A stretch of DNA of 64,000 nucleotides, from NCBI GenBank assembly GCA_025266875.1, contig JALLLT010000002.1, positions 1,116,001-1,180,000 on the forward strand. Reading direction: 5' to 3'. A program made the position numbers and the translations under genes. The number at the start of each line of letters is the position of its first letter. Positions within the stretch are counted from its first letter, which is position 1. Positions 23,501 to 36,512 of the stretch are shown one piece after another. Source of the stretch: Fennellomyces sp. T-0311. Lineage: Eukaryota; Mucoromycota; Mucoromycetes; Mucorales; Lichtheimiaceae. The notes under the pieces were generated by a model, which was given only the letters and a program-made list of their open reading frames with translations, did not search any database and was not told the DNA's origin.

Positions 23501-26500
23501 CAGTCCACCAGAAAAGTAGTATCAGCATGTCATGCTCCAACAAGTTCCTTATGAACATTTCAGGTTGTACGTGCCACGGAACAAGCTTTCAGAAGTACAC
23601 ATTGATATCAAGTTCAATAGTCAAATATTTAAGGGTTTGATCTGCACATAGAGTCTAATGCATTTCTCGAAAAAGCTACTCTTTTTGAGCATCCATGAAA
23701 TTTTCCAAAATTGCGTGGCTTATGTTTTTGCACATAACTGTAACGAAGAGAAACATGATCGGCTGCCATGAGAACACTCGTTAATCAAGAGGATGTGATA
23801 ACCAAGTTTACACAGAAGTGACAAGAGCTATGGATGGTGAGCAGAAAGATCAAAAGCCCCTCGCTTATCCTTTGAATCAAGCACAAACATACGCTTTATA
23901 CGTACGTATGTATGTATAACAATGGGGTTGGAAGAAGGTTGAAAGCAAAAGTAAGAAATATGATCACTTTACAGTCAGAAATAGACTCGGCCGATCCTAC
24001 GCTTCACCTGATAACTCTCTTCGCACATTAAACACTTGATTGTTCGTATGCTTTGATAAAGGGCAACCCTCCGGAATATTTGCGATTTAATAAATCACAA
24101 AGGTGCTTTCAGGAATTAAGATGATTATACGAAACATGTAATGTATTTCTAAGACTCAAGGAGTGCTTAAAACGGACTTTTTGTAGTATGGGAATAGTAG
24201 CAATTTGTATTAAGTATCTGAACAATTGTGATCAGTCCCAAATATTTCGACAGCATCGACGATTGGATTTTTTTCTCGTTGGTCATAGCTTGCCGGTAAT
24301 TGCTCCGATTTAATCTCGACATAATATTATCGTAATGGAGAAGGCGGCAAAAAGCGACAAAGCACACCGAATGGCAAAAAAAAATTGCAAATGCGTTTGT
24401 GATGACTGGAAGGCGACATTGATTAGGATAACAACAAGATGATCGCAAAGTAAACCAATCAAGAAGAAAAAACTACTTTTGATAGAGATTCCACAGCTCT
24501 CCATGTGTAGAAGCGGCTGCGGCTTCGAATCAGATCGAGCTGTATATCGGCATGTACATATACACAATTTATTCGCTTGTTATATACAATAACGGACACT
24601 GCCAATACGTATGGGATCCTTTGGCGTTGGTAAATGATGAATTTAAAAGATCAGCTAACAAAACCTTTAGTTTCACTTCGAGTGTAAAGTAACTTGCTCA
24701 GGCAGTGCAGCTGGCGGGATTGCTATTGAAAATTGGCAGAACTGAAAGAAGTGAGATCTGTTAAAAAGGATCACTACGCAATCAAAGAATTCGAAATTAA
24801 TGGATTGGATGGAGCAATATGGACAAGAGACCTCCAGCTTCTACTTGGTCGCTCTTTGATTTTTTTTTACGTTAGGCCTGATGCAGCAAACATCAATGTA
24901 TGAGCTTCTTGATACATTAAACACGTATTGGGCTACTTGATTTCATCTGTATGATGTAGATACGTATAGAGAAGCCCGCGAACTGTTTATCGACTTATTA
25001 CATTTAACTTACTACATTTATCTGCAATCTCCATGGATCACATTGATGCATAGTTTCATCAAGCGATCTGCTTATATTGTCTAAAATGGCATTCTGATGA
25101 CTCAGTATCTGTACCATGGTACCAAAAGAGACATCATATCCCCATTTCATGAACGAATCATGTCCAATACGGAGACCAGTTGAGTGCACAGTGTTGTTCA
25201 GCAGCTAAAAAAAACCCAAACAAGCAAATCGATCAATTCACAGGGAAGCTGGGTCAAGCCATGACTCTTGGTGATTTAGAAAAATAGGCAGCCCGAACAA
25301 ACAAGTTCGTATTAGAAGTCATATGGAATACTCACACCGCACTTCACCATCTCTTAATAGATTGATGAATCGACATCAACTTAGTCTAGGGCATGTTGGA
25401 AAGCCGTAATATCAGAGTCCAAAGAAAAGTAATCCACAAACGAAAAAAAACACAGAAAAAACCTGGTAACAATAAGATAAACTTTTTGAAGGAATCTTTA
25501 AGGATGGTGTGAGAAAAATGAACCCCGGAAGAAGAGTCCTGTTGTCGCCGAAAGTTCAGGATTATCGTACGTGGTAGACGACGGCTGCACCACCGCCCTG
25601 TATCAACTCTTTGTGTTTAGAACAACGCACAATGTATCATACGAAAAATCGGTGGAACAGCCAACAGAATGAATGGTCATGACGCCGTTCGTTATACCAC
25701 ACCTGGTTGCCCGAAACAAACGATATCCTGAGACAGCAGTTTCACGTACTCAAAGGCAATAGAAGGAGCAATGGTCATTCTCCTAGAAGGAATGTAATCT
25801 TTCTACTATTCCAACTGGGAGCAATCGAAGAGGATTTTTCAAGTCATGTACCACACCTGGTTCAAATGGTTGGTTCGTCGGCTATCGGCATAGGATAATA
25901 CATATCAACGGTTGATTTCAAATAATAAATGAGCATCGGCTCTCCAATCTTTTTATAATACCTAAGCAACATATACGCACCGCAAGGAAGAGATCCTTTA
26001 CCTATAGGAACAGGTCTAATGACTCTCAGAAATAAATAATAACTTTGAAACTAAATAATAAATCAGTTTTACGTGGACTAAATACGTACATAAAGGCTTT
26101 GATATTGCTTACAGGTTTATGCACATTGATATAACTGATGCTGCTATCAAATGATTGACGGGATACAAGCATTTTACTTCCAACTTCAAAAATAGTTGCT
26201 TTGCTTGTAAAAGTCTTAGACAAATACAGTAAGTGCTCCTTTTCCTAGTATTTATTGCTTAAAATATTTATAAGGGCAATAACCTCAACAAGCACAATCT
26301 ATGATTTGATTACTAGTTTATAGCAATTTACAAAAGTGATACTGGTTATTGCTGTAATAAAGCCTGTAAAAATCTAGTGTAATAAAGGAGTGTTCTTTAT
26401 ATTTAAAAAGGCGGCGTAAGTACACAAGAATCAACATAGTATGCGTGTCTTTCGTCAGTATGAGTCGCGAAAGCTTTGTATTTTTATTCCAAATCACGAA

Positions 26501-26997
26501 ATCGTTTAACATTGCCCAAGAACAATATCTACTTCATTAACTCTTTTATTTTCGTCCGATTCGCGAACTGATCCTTTGACAACAACTTCATATATAGAAG
26601 CAACATCGGTAGTCATAATAGCAAGAAGCTTATAATCAAATGACAGAAATATTACATATGTTAATAAGCACGAACATTTTGTCTTGTTGAGCAGCTCGAA
26701 AGCCAGGTACTACTATAACCTGCCATTAGCTGTGAGCCCTTTCCAACGAAGCCAAGTGGAACTAGTATCATGGCACATCCTCTTCCATTAATTTCTTCGT
26801 CTCATGGGCATGCGTAGGATTGTTTCCATATAGGAGTCAGAAGTTGGTTTGTTGTGTAAAGCTACTAAAGGATCCATTTTGTTGCAAACAAAGGGTGGAC
26901 AACATAAAACCCGAAGCATACAGCAACAACTCAGCGCTACACGAGTCACTCAAATTCGCGAGACACGCGCATAGCCTTTTCCTTGAACCGCATCACA
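20544..26997. other. Gene-poor, AT-rich 6.4-kb region
   Basis: No intact gene could be built. Short frames with coding-like composition occur in clusters (22307-22832 both strands, 23160-23411 +, 24167-24567 -, 25004-25189 -), separated by stops and shifts. The frame at 25004-25189 (-) has a plausible folded-protein composition. They may be remnants of old mobile elements or dead genes, but none matches a family I can name. No long terminal or inverted repeats were noticed. Confidence 0.5.
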
Positions 26998-28923
26998 ATG
27001 ACTTCGACTGTTGCAGAAATACGTGGTCAACTTGGTAATGTGCTAAACTGCTCGGAACACTTTAAATAAACGTTCTAACATTACTGTCATTATCAGTCTC
27101 TGTAACGGATGGCAACGATCCTGCCCTGGATCGGATTCCGACTAATGTAAGGAATTTTTTCTTCCCATTGTCAAAAGCGTCGATTGTTGATCGCGTATGT
27201 ACTATTAGATTACACTTCAACCCTCAATACATGTTATTCGCGATCTTGCACCGATCCCTAGTTTAGCGTCTGTTGACGAAGCCACACCAAAAGACGATAA
27301 TATTTTGACCAATATCACGAACTTTGTCTGTCAACAAGTTCAGGATGTGTAAGTTTTGTCAAAACTTGAGGCAATGCTTCGAAGACTAAGTTTTCTGCGT
27401 AGGGGAAAGACTCTTGAAGAAAACGTCAGCAATACGTAAGGCCTCTTGGCTTGTATTGACGGCGTACGTGTTACTAACAAAGAATGAACGTAGCCCTTTC
27501 TACGATGTTTCGCGGGTTTTTAGCGAGTTTGCAGAACGATGGACGAAACAGCCAGAAGCCGACCAACCTCCCAAGAACCAAGAAGTAATTCGATCGATAG
27601 CCTGGCACCCACACCGCAACATGATCGCGCTTGCCGACGAAAACGACGCCGTGTATGTGTACGAACGTGCTGGATCAGAATGGAAGTGCAGCCTATTGCG
27701 GCACCCTTTTATGCGAGATATTTCATGCATCGAATGGAAAAAGCGGACACGGGGAACACTTGCTGTTGGTTGCCGGTAAGCGTCACGGGTAAGGGTGGAT
27801 GGGCAGTGCGGTGTATCCTCGGGTAATTGACGAAAGCAACCATAGGTCTGGTGTTTGTGTTTGGAATACCGGCAGCGAGTCGGACAACACGGTGGATGTC
27901 TCGGCAATGAACTACCTTTGCTCGCCAGGGCATGAGAATATTAGCTCGATCGCATGGGATCCAACACCTGGCAGCCACCTTCTTGCAGCAGCATCGAGAA
28001 CGACCAGCACAATTGTTGTCTATGACACGCTCACCCTCAGCACTATGCCAGTCAAACGCGCAGGAAACGGCAATTTGTTACTACGCTGGAGTCCAAGTGG
28101 ACGATGGCTCTATGTGGCTACAAAGTATGCAGTGTGTGGACGGATGCAACTGGCTGGCTAACCATGAATAGGTCCGGAACGTCGCGCATTTGGGATACAT
28201 TAAACTGGCAATACAGAGAACTGAACAATCCACCGGGATTATGGGTCCAGGTAATGCGCAAAGAGACGTCTTTGATGTGGGCTGCTCCTCATTGTTTGCA
28301 AACAGTCAGCATGCTGGGCGCCAGACAGCAAAAGTCTGTTCCTTTCGATGCATGGCAAAAGCGATGTTCATCTTGTCTACTGGCCCGACGAAAAGAACGG
28401 CACAGGTAAAGTGTCGAATCATGGGAGAGAGTACGCCAGTTGTTCATATGTGGCGTGTTAGAGGTTTGCCACGAAAAGATCTACCCCGCACAGCCATCGA
28501 TCGACAGTGTTGCTGGGGACGACAGGTGCTTTACGGTTGGGGACTCGATCAGAGAACTCGCGCTGTGTCCTGAAACTGGACGGAGGCTGGCAGTGATCTT
28601 CCAAAAGTCCAACACAGTGGCGTGGTATGCCGTAGACATCGAATCGCCACTGGCACTCAAGTGCAAGAATGCGCTGACCAAGATGTAAGCAGCTGGCTTG
28701 GCAAGGATGCGTGAATCGGTTGGAACTAACAACAGCTGTATCCAGTGGCAATGTGCAAGGAGCCTTGGTCAATTTATCGTCACAACCAACTGCATCCCGG
28801 ATCAAGTCCACAGAGAACCGGAAGCCCGTGCACATCAGCCTGTCACCGCGCTTCTCGTCTGCTAGTACACTGGCCACGCTGTACGACGACGGAACAGTCA
28901 GCTTCATGGCGGTTGCGCCATAA
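26998..28923 (+). CDS. AAAS: Aladin-like WD-repeat nucleoporin (AAAS family)
   Basis: Scaffold nucleoporin held at the pore by Ndc1-type partners; in animals it is the triple-A syndrome protein. Ten exons: 26998-27034, 27097-27146, 27209-27348, 27403-27435, 27494-27775, 27846-28124, 28172-28250, 28306-28405, 28462-28684, 28746-28923, giving 466 aa. Family marks are FSEFAERW before the first repeat and RSIAWHPHRNMIALADENDAVYVY. WD-like blades follow (GVCVWNT, ISSIAWDPTPGSHLLAAAS, LLRWSPSGRWLYVAT, SGTSRIWDT, CWAPDSKSLF) and a final ATLYDDGTVSFMAV blade. Exon 4 is only 33 nt. Intron positions were fixed by keeping blade continuity; the first two exons are the least certain. Confidence 0.88.
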
Positions 28924-29165
28924 GCGGCCACCGTCGTCTCTACCTTTCTCTCTCTGTCTCTGGCGCTAGCGCATACATAATATATACACAGTGACGCTTG
29001 TCTTCTTCCGTAGGGCTAAATAAGAGCATTCCACGCGCCATTAAGCTTTTCTTCTCAACGGAATATGTAAATTTGCTGGGGAATAGGGCCTTACCAAAAA
29101 GATAAAAAAAAAGAAACCCCCGTCTTTTCAGTTTTCTCTCTCTTCATCCTCGCTCGATACGCACC

Positions 29166-30779
29166 ATGGGCAACATCGGCTCCAAGAAGCGAAAGGACAG
29201 GCCCAGTATCATCCGTACAGAGCTTCCGGACAACGAATATTCCAATAACACGGTACAAATGCATCGTGTCACACCTCACGAACCGCTGATCCTTTCTTTG
29301 CATATGTAACAGACCACCTCGTTGAATTCCATACTTGTCACCTCCAACAGCTCAACACAGCCCGTGCCAGCCAACTCGCTCCAAGGCAACAATGCCGATC
29401 GAATGTCACAGCAGCAGCAGAACGACGACAACTACGACGACGAAAATGACAATTCACTCCCGGATCTGAATCTATTGAGCGTGTCGGATCAGAATCAGCT
29501 GACAGCCACTTCGATGCGCTCGATCGGAAGCAATCTGGATATCGATGAATGCATCAATCGGTTGCTGGACGTGGGCATGGGCGGCAAGATACACAAGTCA
29601 GTGTGCTTTAGAAACTCGGAAATCACAGCAATATGTAAAGCGGCACAACAAGTGTTCCTTAGTCAACCGGTACGTCTTGTTTGTAATCGATGCTTCGGGC
29701 GATAACGCTGGGCGTGTAGTCAATGATCGAACTCAATCCTCCGGTCAAAATCCTGGGCGACATTCACGGGCAGTACCATGACCTTTTACGGCTGTTCGAG
29801 ATGGTACATGCAGGAATGACAGCCAGGAATTTCCACGATATTAATGCAGCTTTTTTTCAAAGGGCGGATTTCCGCCCGATTCAAATTACCTCATGCTGGG
29901 CGACTATGTCGACCGCGGAAAGCAGTCCATCGAAACTATCTTGCTATTGTTCTGCTACAAGATCAAATATCAGGAAAATTTCTTTCTCACGCGCGGCAAC
30001 CACGAGTGCGCCAATGTCACCCGAGGTAAGTGTTCTGGCCCGCGCTCTGTGGCCATTCTTACTCACGCGCACCGCCAGTATACGGCTTTTACGACGAGTG
30101 CAAACGACGCACAAATGTGAAGATATGGCGCACCTTTGTCGACGTATTCAATACAATGCCCATCGCCGCACTCGTGGCTGGCAAGATATTCTGCGTGCAC
30201 GGCGGCCTGAGTCCATCATTGAACAGCCTGGACGACGTGCGGAATATCATACGGCCAACCGATGTTCCTGAATACGGACTCTTGAACGACTTACTCTGGG
30301 CAGATCCTTCAGATACCACCGACGACTGGGAGGAGAGTGAGCGGGGAGTTTCGTATTGCTTTGGAAAACGAATCGTCAATGAGTTTTTGGCCAAGTTTGA
30401 CCTGGATCTTGTTTGTCGAGCACATATGGTAAATTGGGTAGTACCTCCTTTTGAAATGCTCGTTCTTAATAGGACTGTAGGTCGTCGAGGATGGCTACGA
30501 GTTCTTCAACGAAAGAACTCTGGTTACTGTTTTCTCGGCACCCAATTATTGTGGGGAATTTGATAATTTTGGTGCAATCATGAGCATCAATGAAGAGCTA
30601 CTTTGTAGCTTCGAACTACTGACGCCAACGGATCACCCGCCTGCAAAGCTGGCAGCAATGAACAAACGAGGCCGGAGACCAAGGTAATATATATTGCTAA
30701 AGTGGTCCGAACACCAGCGCTTACTTAATCCGTTAGTCCTCCCATGATGAGTTCTTCTCCTCTCAGCAGTAGCGATTAA
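29166..30779 (+). CDS. PPZ/PP1-type serine/threonine protein phosphatase
   Basis: Metal-dependent PPP-family phosphatase. Exons are 29166-29252, 29313-29669, 29720-29803, 29863-30025, 30079-30428, 30481-30683 and 30737-30779, giving 428 aa. Catalytic motifs GDIHGQ, GDYVDRG and RGNHE are all present, plus HGGLSP and SAPNYCGEF. The N terminus [10 protein letters not shown] is a strong N-myristoylation signal like that of yeast Ppz1 (MGNSSSK). It is followed by a Gln/Asn/Asp-rich disordered segment to about residue 110 and then by [14 protein letters not shown]. That extension is much shorter than in yeast Ppz1. The last intron (30684-30736) could be left unspliced, ending the protein at RPR; the spliced tail [14 protein letters not shown] is preferred. 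Kozak context CACCATGG supports the start. Confidence 0.92.
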
Positions 30780-31639
30780 AATTTAATTTCTTAGTATCTA
30801 TATCGCAATAAACTTGCATTTCTTTTTTTTTTATATTTTATATTAGCCCATTTTCGGTCACAACGAAAAATATTCTAGCTTCATACAGGCATCCAATATA
30901 TCGGATCAGGGTATAAAAATGTGAATGGGGGCAAAAATCACACTCCAGTACGTTCCCTTCCTGATGATCTGATGCAACTTCGTTATTGCTTCAGAGCCGT
31001 TTAGGAAAGCATTACCTACGGTGCAACAACAACTTCGGCCACCGACTATTCATTATTTTTTTGTTTTCATTGCTTGGTTAGCTACCGATCGTTGGGCGTA
31101 GTAGATCATCCCAGTACCATGCGTTAGTTGCCATGCAACGTGCATAACGATAAATTTAGAATTGCAGATGGTGAAAATCAAGGACTAATTAAAATGTGAA
31201 GGGTATTCCCGTATTTCCGCTGGGAACGATTCTTCAGGTAATGCAGACACGAACAATTAAAAGTACGGAACAACATATTTGCAATGTTTTATATGTACGT
31301 TCGCAGAAAAAAAAATAAATATGGCGTGTTTATGTGATCGACATTGAGGCAAAAGTCTGTTCCTTATAAAGTAACCTTATCTCTTGCATGAGAAAATGAT
31401 CTACGCTCAAGACCTTTCTGACTTTGAATTATACAAAGCATAGACGTTTGGCCATTCCTGGAAATTACTGCAAACGAAACCGCTGCTATCTTTACGGTTT
31501 TGTCTCTCCCTTTAAGTCGGAGTCTTCCCTTCTAATATCTATATAATCTTTTGTTTATAACTCGCTGGGAACATATAACACAGAGAAAAAAACTCCCATC
31601 AGTCAAAAGCTTGCAAGTTGAATCGCTCTATTTTTAAAA
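30780..31639. other. Intergenic between phosphatase and DUF726 genes
   Basis: About 860 bp. AATAAA-like strings (30806 and 31314) and T-rich runs lie just after the phosphatase stop. A TATA-like TATATAATC at about 31540 and an A-run precede the DUF726 start. No coding frame of note. Confidence 0.55.
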
Positions 31640-34600
31640 ATGGAGAATGTCAACAGTCCATCACACGATGCCGCTTCCCGAGATGATTCAACGACCGGTG
31701 CCATGGCAACGACGGAAACATTCGATAGCAACAAAATCTCCATGGACAAGATTGACGGTTTGAATGAGACAGTTCCTGACGATAAACCCCCTGTCAACGA
31801 CAGCGGCAATAGTCCGCCTCCGCGAGAAGGAGTCTTATGTACAACTTCTGACGATAATAGCCAAGACAACCATGTCACACAAAATGAAAGGCCTCCATCA
31901 CCTCCGATCACACTGTCATCTTGTCCAGGCGAGAAGCAAGTGCTTACTGAAGCCTCATTAGCCGAACAAAACAAGTTGATGGACAAAGAAACACATTCAT
32001 CATCGATTCGTGCTTGGGCAGCTACATTACCGGAAATCCCTGATAACGTACAACCCCCTATGGGCCCATCACATATCTTTGAACTTCCAAGACAAAGCGA
32101 CGCGTCCGACCAAGGTGATACAAGCCAGCAAGGCCACGAACCCCGGATACAAGAAACCAAGGATGTGTTCACTGATACACAAAAAATCGCGTACGTTGGT
32201 CTGTGCGCAGTAACCAGTCTTGAAGTCGTTCATGATTTTCAAGGGAAGGAGTTTACATATGCTAGAATGAGCGCTGATAACTGGCAGCGAAAGATTATGA
32301 GAACTATCTATATGCACATGGACATTTCTTCAGAAGGTAAAAATAGTTTTTTTGAAAGTGGAAGGGGTATTATTAGGAAAATTACTTTTTTGAGTACTTA
32401 CCCGCGTTTTTTTTTCTTTCGTTATTAGAACAAAAAATGATAGAGTCGCTTGCGAGGCATGGTATTAAGCCTACCGATCTCGTGTTTCAATTCACTGCTC
32501 AGGGTGAAACTACAACTGTGGATATGGGAGGTTTCCATGAAGTTCAGCAACCAGCCCCCAAACATCCTGATAAGCCAACGTCACACAAATCTTCGGAAGA
32601 AACTGCCCAAAACGGGGAACCGGTGCTTGATGATAATCAAAAAGTCGATTCTACCACGCCACCGAAAGTAACAGATAATGTAGCGGAGAAGAAAGCAACA
32701 GACAAAACAGACGATGATAAAGTACCGGTCGAGAACACGACTGACGGAAAGACAGCAACTCACGAAAACACGGCCGACGAGAAATCAACAAACGAAAGGT
32801 CAACAAAAGATAGAGAAACGACCATTGATTCGCAAAACGTATCACGTACATCATCTAGCGATTCATCTTCCAACAAAGAGAATGATGACAAGGGCAGCAC
32901 AAAGAAGACCGAAAGCTCAATATCACAACGATCATCCATCTCAACTCACACGCCAACCAGTGCTAACGATGAAAAAGGAAACGGTCAATTCGTGATTGAT
33001 CTTCGATGGACAGTCATGTGCGACCTATTCATTCTCTGTCTGAGCGCCGAGAACTACGATGCACGCTCGCGCGTATTCATTGCTCGCATGGCATCCTATC
33101 TCGAACTCGATTGGTTCCAAGTGATAGGGTTTGAAAAGCGCATTACGGAACATATTATGCTCAATGCAGGGGCTGCTTGGGAAACCGAGACCGCAACAAG
33201 TATTGCTACAACAGTAACTACCATGACCAATATGGAAGTATCGATTCAAAACGATGTTGAACGTGCTAGTCGGAATAAGCAACGTCGCAAAAAACGTTAC
33301 ATTATGATTGGCTTGGCAACCATTGGTGGAGGATTGATCTTGGGTCTAAGTGCTGGTCTCATGGCACCGGTCATCGCAGGTGGCATTGGTACAATTTTGA
33401 CAACGGTCGGTGTCACGGGTACATCCGGATTCTTAGGTGGAACAGCAAGTATTGCCCTAATTACAGGTGGTGCAACGGCAGCAGGTAGCAGTAAGTGGTT
33501 AAAATGATAGAATTGTGTTTATTGCACCCGGTGCTGATAAGGTTCATTTAAACCAACTTTTCATTACGGATTTACACGTTAACATAAAGGCATTGGCGGT
33601 AAGTGTATACTATTGCGATAAAGCTGTTGTCGTTTTTAGTGGAACTAATTGATTTATATGTTATCCAGCACGAAGTATGAGGAAGCGAATGAAAACGATC
33701 AGCACATTTGAATTCTCACCCGTTCTTGTTGACGAAAGTGTCTCGTGCATAGTGAGCATATCTGGGTACGTCGTTTCTTTGTGATATGACATGTTTATGC
33801 TAATATTTAACGTTCAGATGGCTTCCGAAGGGTGCAATCAAAGACACAGCGGCACTACCATTCAGTACGCTTGATTCCATTATGGGCGATCATTACACAC
33901 TATGGTGGGAACCGGAAATGCTTGAAGCACTTGGTAGTGCCTTCAAGATTTTTGCCACGGAAGCTGTCACATTTTCGATCCAACAAGGATTGGCACACAC
34001 GATCATGGGAGCTTTACTAGCGGGACTTGCGTGGCCACTTGCACTCACCAAACTTGCATACCTCGTGGACAATCCATGGAACAATGGATTAGATCGAGCC
34101 CGGCTCGCGGGACTTATTCTCGCCGACTCACTGATGAACCGAAACCTTGGTGCACGACCAGTGACCCTGGTAGGATATTCACTCGGGGCGCGCGTCATTT
34201 TTTACTGCTTATTGGAATTGGCACGTGTCAATGCGTACGGTTTGGTCGAGAACGTTGCATTATTCGGTACACCTGTGAGTGCATCCAAATCACAATGGAA
34301 GGAATGTACAACGGTGGTTTCGGGCCGTTTCGTCAATGGATATGCAACAAGCGATTGGTTACTCGGATTCTTATTCCGTGCCTCAACAGCTGGTTTGGGA
34401 AATGTAGCCGGTTTACGACCCATAGCACATATCGAAGGTGATCGAGTGCAAAATGTCGATTGCACAGATCTGGTCAAGGGCCATCTTAGTTATCGCATGG
34501 CCATGCCCAAACTTTTGAAACGTGCAGGGTTTGTGGTCACATCAGAGGAACTTCCAGATCCAGTAAAGGAGGGTGAGGAAGATGAAGACGAATTTGTTAT

Positions 34601-35575
34601 AGATTTATCGGGCGCAAAGGTATGTGTGGTTTCTTTTTTAAAGTTAAATACTGTGTATAAACCTTAATGCTCTTTTTTGTTTGTGTAAAAAAAAAGGACC
34701 TGGAACAGTTCCGTCCGGCTACAATGGTACGAGGATCTTCGGTATCATCTTTGACTTCGGGCAAAGCATCTATCCAGTACCCACCACCAAAAACAAAATG
34801 TCATCCTCCCCGAACTGCTGAAGAAGCAATGCAACAAAAGTTATCACCAGACCGACGATCACCGGAACCTAAAGAGTCCCCAGATCCTCAAAAGCCAGAG
34901 ACTCAACAGTCATCTCCGTTGCCGCAGCGACAATCGCCAGACCGACATTCTCCGGAGCCTCAACGACTATCATCAGAGCCATCCCCCATACCAGGGCAAC
35001 AATTGTCAGAAAAGCCATCCTTGGATGAGCAGCCTGCCGTTGTTAGCTCACCGGTTGCTATCTCTTCCCCCAAATTCTCCACCTCGTCCGAAAAGCACTC
35101 CACAAGCGAAATACCCCAACAAAAGTCAATTAGCGATGAAGCTACGCTTGTGGACGGTGTGTCCGATCAAGATATTATCGCAGATATCATTGCCAAAGCA
35201 GCAGCCGTGTCCAAATCCTCCAGTAACTACAGCTCTCTCTCATCAGGAAGGGCATCCATAGCCCAACCTCGACCGGAATCCCCCACCATGACCCACTCAT
35301 CGTCCGAAACGACGACCGCGCACCGATTCTCCATGTCGGGCGACGATCCCTCTCGGCGATCCATATCGTCATCGTCCCTGTTCAGCAAATCCCTTCTCTT
35401 CAAGAGCAGCAGAAAGAAGACAGAGGAGCAGGGAAAGCAGGAGCTCTCTGATGCGGGCGTCGCTGTGAAGGAGATCAAGAGTACGCTTGGGCGGATGGTT
35501 GTCCCTGCCGACGTGGTCAATCCAATGCCCAAGTTCACCTTAGAAAAGCCGCAGTACGCGCGGATTAACCGGTGA
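31640..35575 (+). CDS. DUF726/TMCO4-family membrane protein with alpha/beta-hydrolase core
   Basis: Large membrane-associated protein of the DUF726 family (human TMCO4, yeast Yfd4-like); the biochemical role is unknown. Exons are 31640-32336, 32429-33490, 33590-33598 (9-nt microexon), 33669-33765, 33818-34619 and 34697-35575, giving 1181 aa. Residues 1-175 are disordered. The conserved domain starts near KIAYVGLCAVTSLEVVHDF and is interrupted by a long Lys/Thr/Asp-rich spacer (about 265-415). It resumes with LRWTVMCDLFILCLSAENYDAR. A Gly-rich hydrophobic double membrane segment spans about 523-586. The hydrolase half has LWWEPEMLEALG and the nucleophile elbow GYSLGA at about 741. From about 900 the tail is Ser/Pro-rich with repeated SPDRxSPEP, likely phosphorylated. 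Confidence 0.88.
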
Positions 35576-35721
35576 AGCGGGAGGCTATTCTTTTTGCAGA
35601 AAATAAAAAGTACAGACAAAGTATATATTCCTTAGGAGGGAGAGAGAGAAAGGGAAACAGATTTGTTGTGTTGTGAAATGGTATATGCATATATATATCG
35701 AGTCAAGACATAGAGACTGAG

Positions 35722-36512
35722 TTAATGGTTCGGTTCAATCTTCCGCTTCTTGATGCCCTCGACATCGTCATGGAGACGTCGCTTGAGCTCCTCGTTCTCT
35801 TTCCGCGTCTGGTCCAGCTCTGCCTTCAGCGTGTCTACCTGTCGACTCAGCTCGTTCATGGCCTGATCCGTCAGCAGCTTCTCGAGTGTCCACTTTTCCA
35901 GCGCATTGGTCTCGCTCTCCTTCAGCTGTCGGATGTACAGCGCCGCGCGATGCAGTATCTGGCCCTTGTTCTTCTCGCTGCCCGGTATCATTTTCGCGAT
36001 TTCGTTGATACCGTCATTGATTGTTTCTCGACGTCGACGCTCTACCTGCTTGTGATTCTCGCGGCGCAATCGATGCCATTCCTCCGAACCCACCGACGGC
36101 TTCTCGCTGTTGCCATTGCTCTCCTCTCGCTCGCTCTGCACCTTTCGCTTGTTCTTTTGCTGTCCTTTATCCTTTGGCACTTCTCGACTCGCCTCTTCCG
36201 GCTGTGATGAAGCTTGTTCCTGAGTGTGCGATAATGAGTTGGGAGAGCGCCTACATTCGATTAGCCATTGCACTGTGTGATGCGTGAACGCTGGTCAACT
36301 TACCATATCTGAATATGAGGGTGAGTTTCGGACGACGCCGTTATGGACTGCGGTGCTTGTACTGCGTCTTGCACTGCTTTGGGCTGAATCTCGACGCCAG
36401 AGGGTCTCTCGACTTCGAACTGGCACTGCTGCTGTCAGTACGGAGCAGGAGACGGGCGCTTTGTTTAACTTACGCTGTGTTGGTGGTTGTGTTTCACCAT
36501 GTCTTGGTTCAT
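35722..36512 (-). CDS. cbf1: Cbf1-type bHLH-leucine-zipper transcription factor
   Basis: Sequence-specific regulator expected to bind CACGTG E-boxes; yeast Cbf1 acts in sulfur metabolism and at centromeres. Exons on the minus strand are 36512-36474, 36431-36304 and 36250-35722, giving 231 aa. The basic region HKQVERRRRETIN (about 120-133) holds the His/Glu/Arg E-box contacts, and helix-loop-helix runs to about 168. Then comes NALEKWTLEKLLTDQ, matching the Cbf1-specific EKWTLQKLLSEQ segment. A leucine-zipper coiled coil (LSRQVDTLKAELDQTRKENEELKRRL-type heptads) runs to about 218. The second intron acceptor has tandem CAGs (36425-36436), allowing small Gln-count isoforms. The N terminus is Gln/Glu-rich. 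The Cbf1 assignment rests on the zipper-proximal motif. Confidence 0.9.

Noticed and set aside
36304..36512. A single continuous plus-strand gene at 36284-36532
   Set aside because: The plus-strand frame is the antisense of cbf1 exons 1-2; the minus-strand model keeps frame into the bHLH domain.
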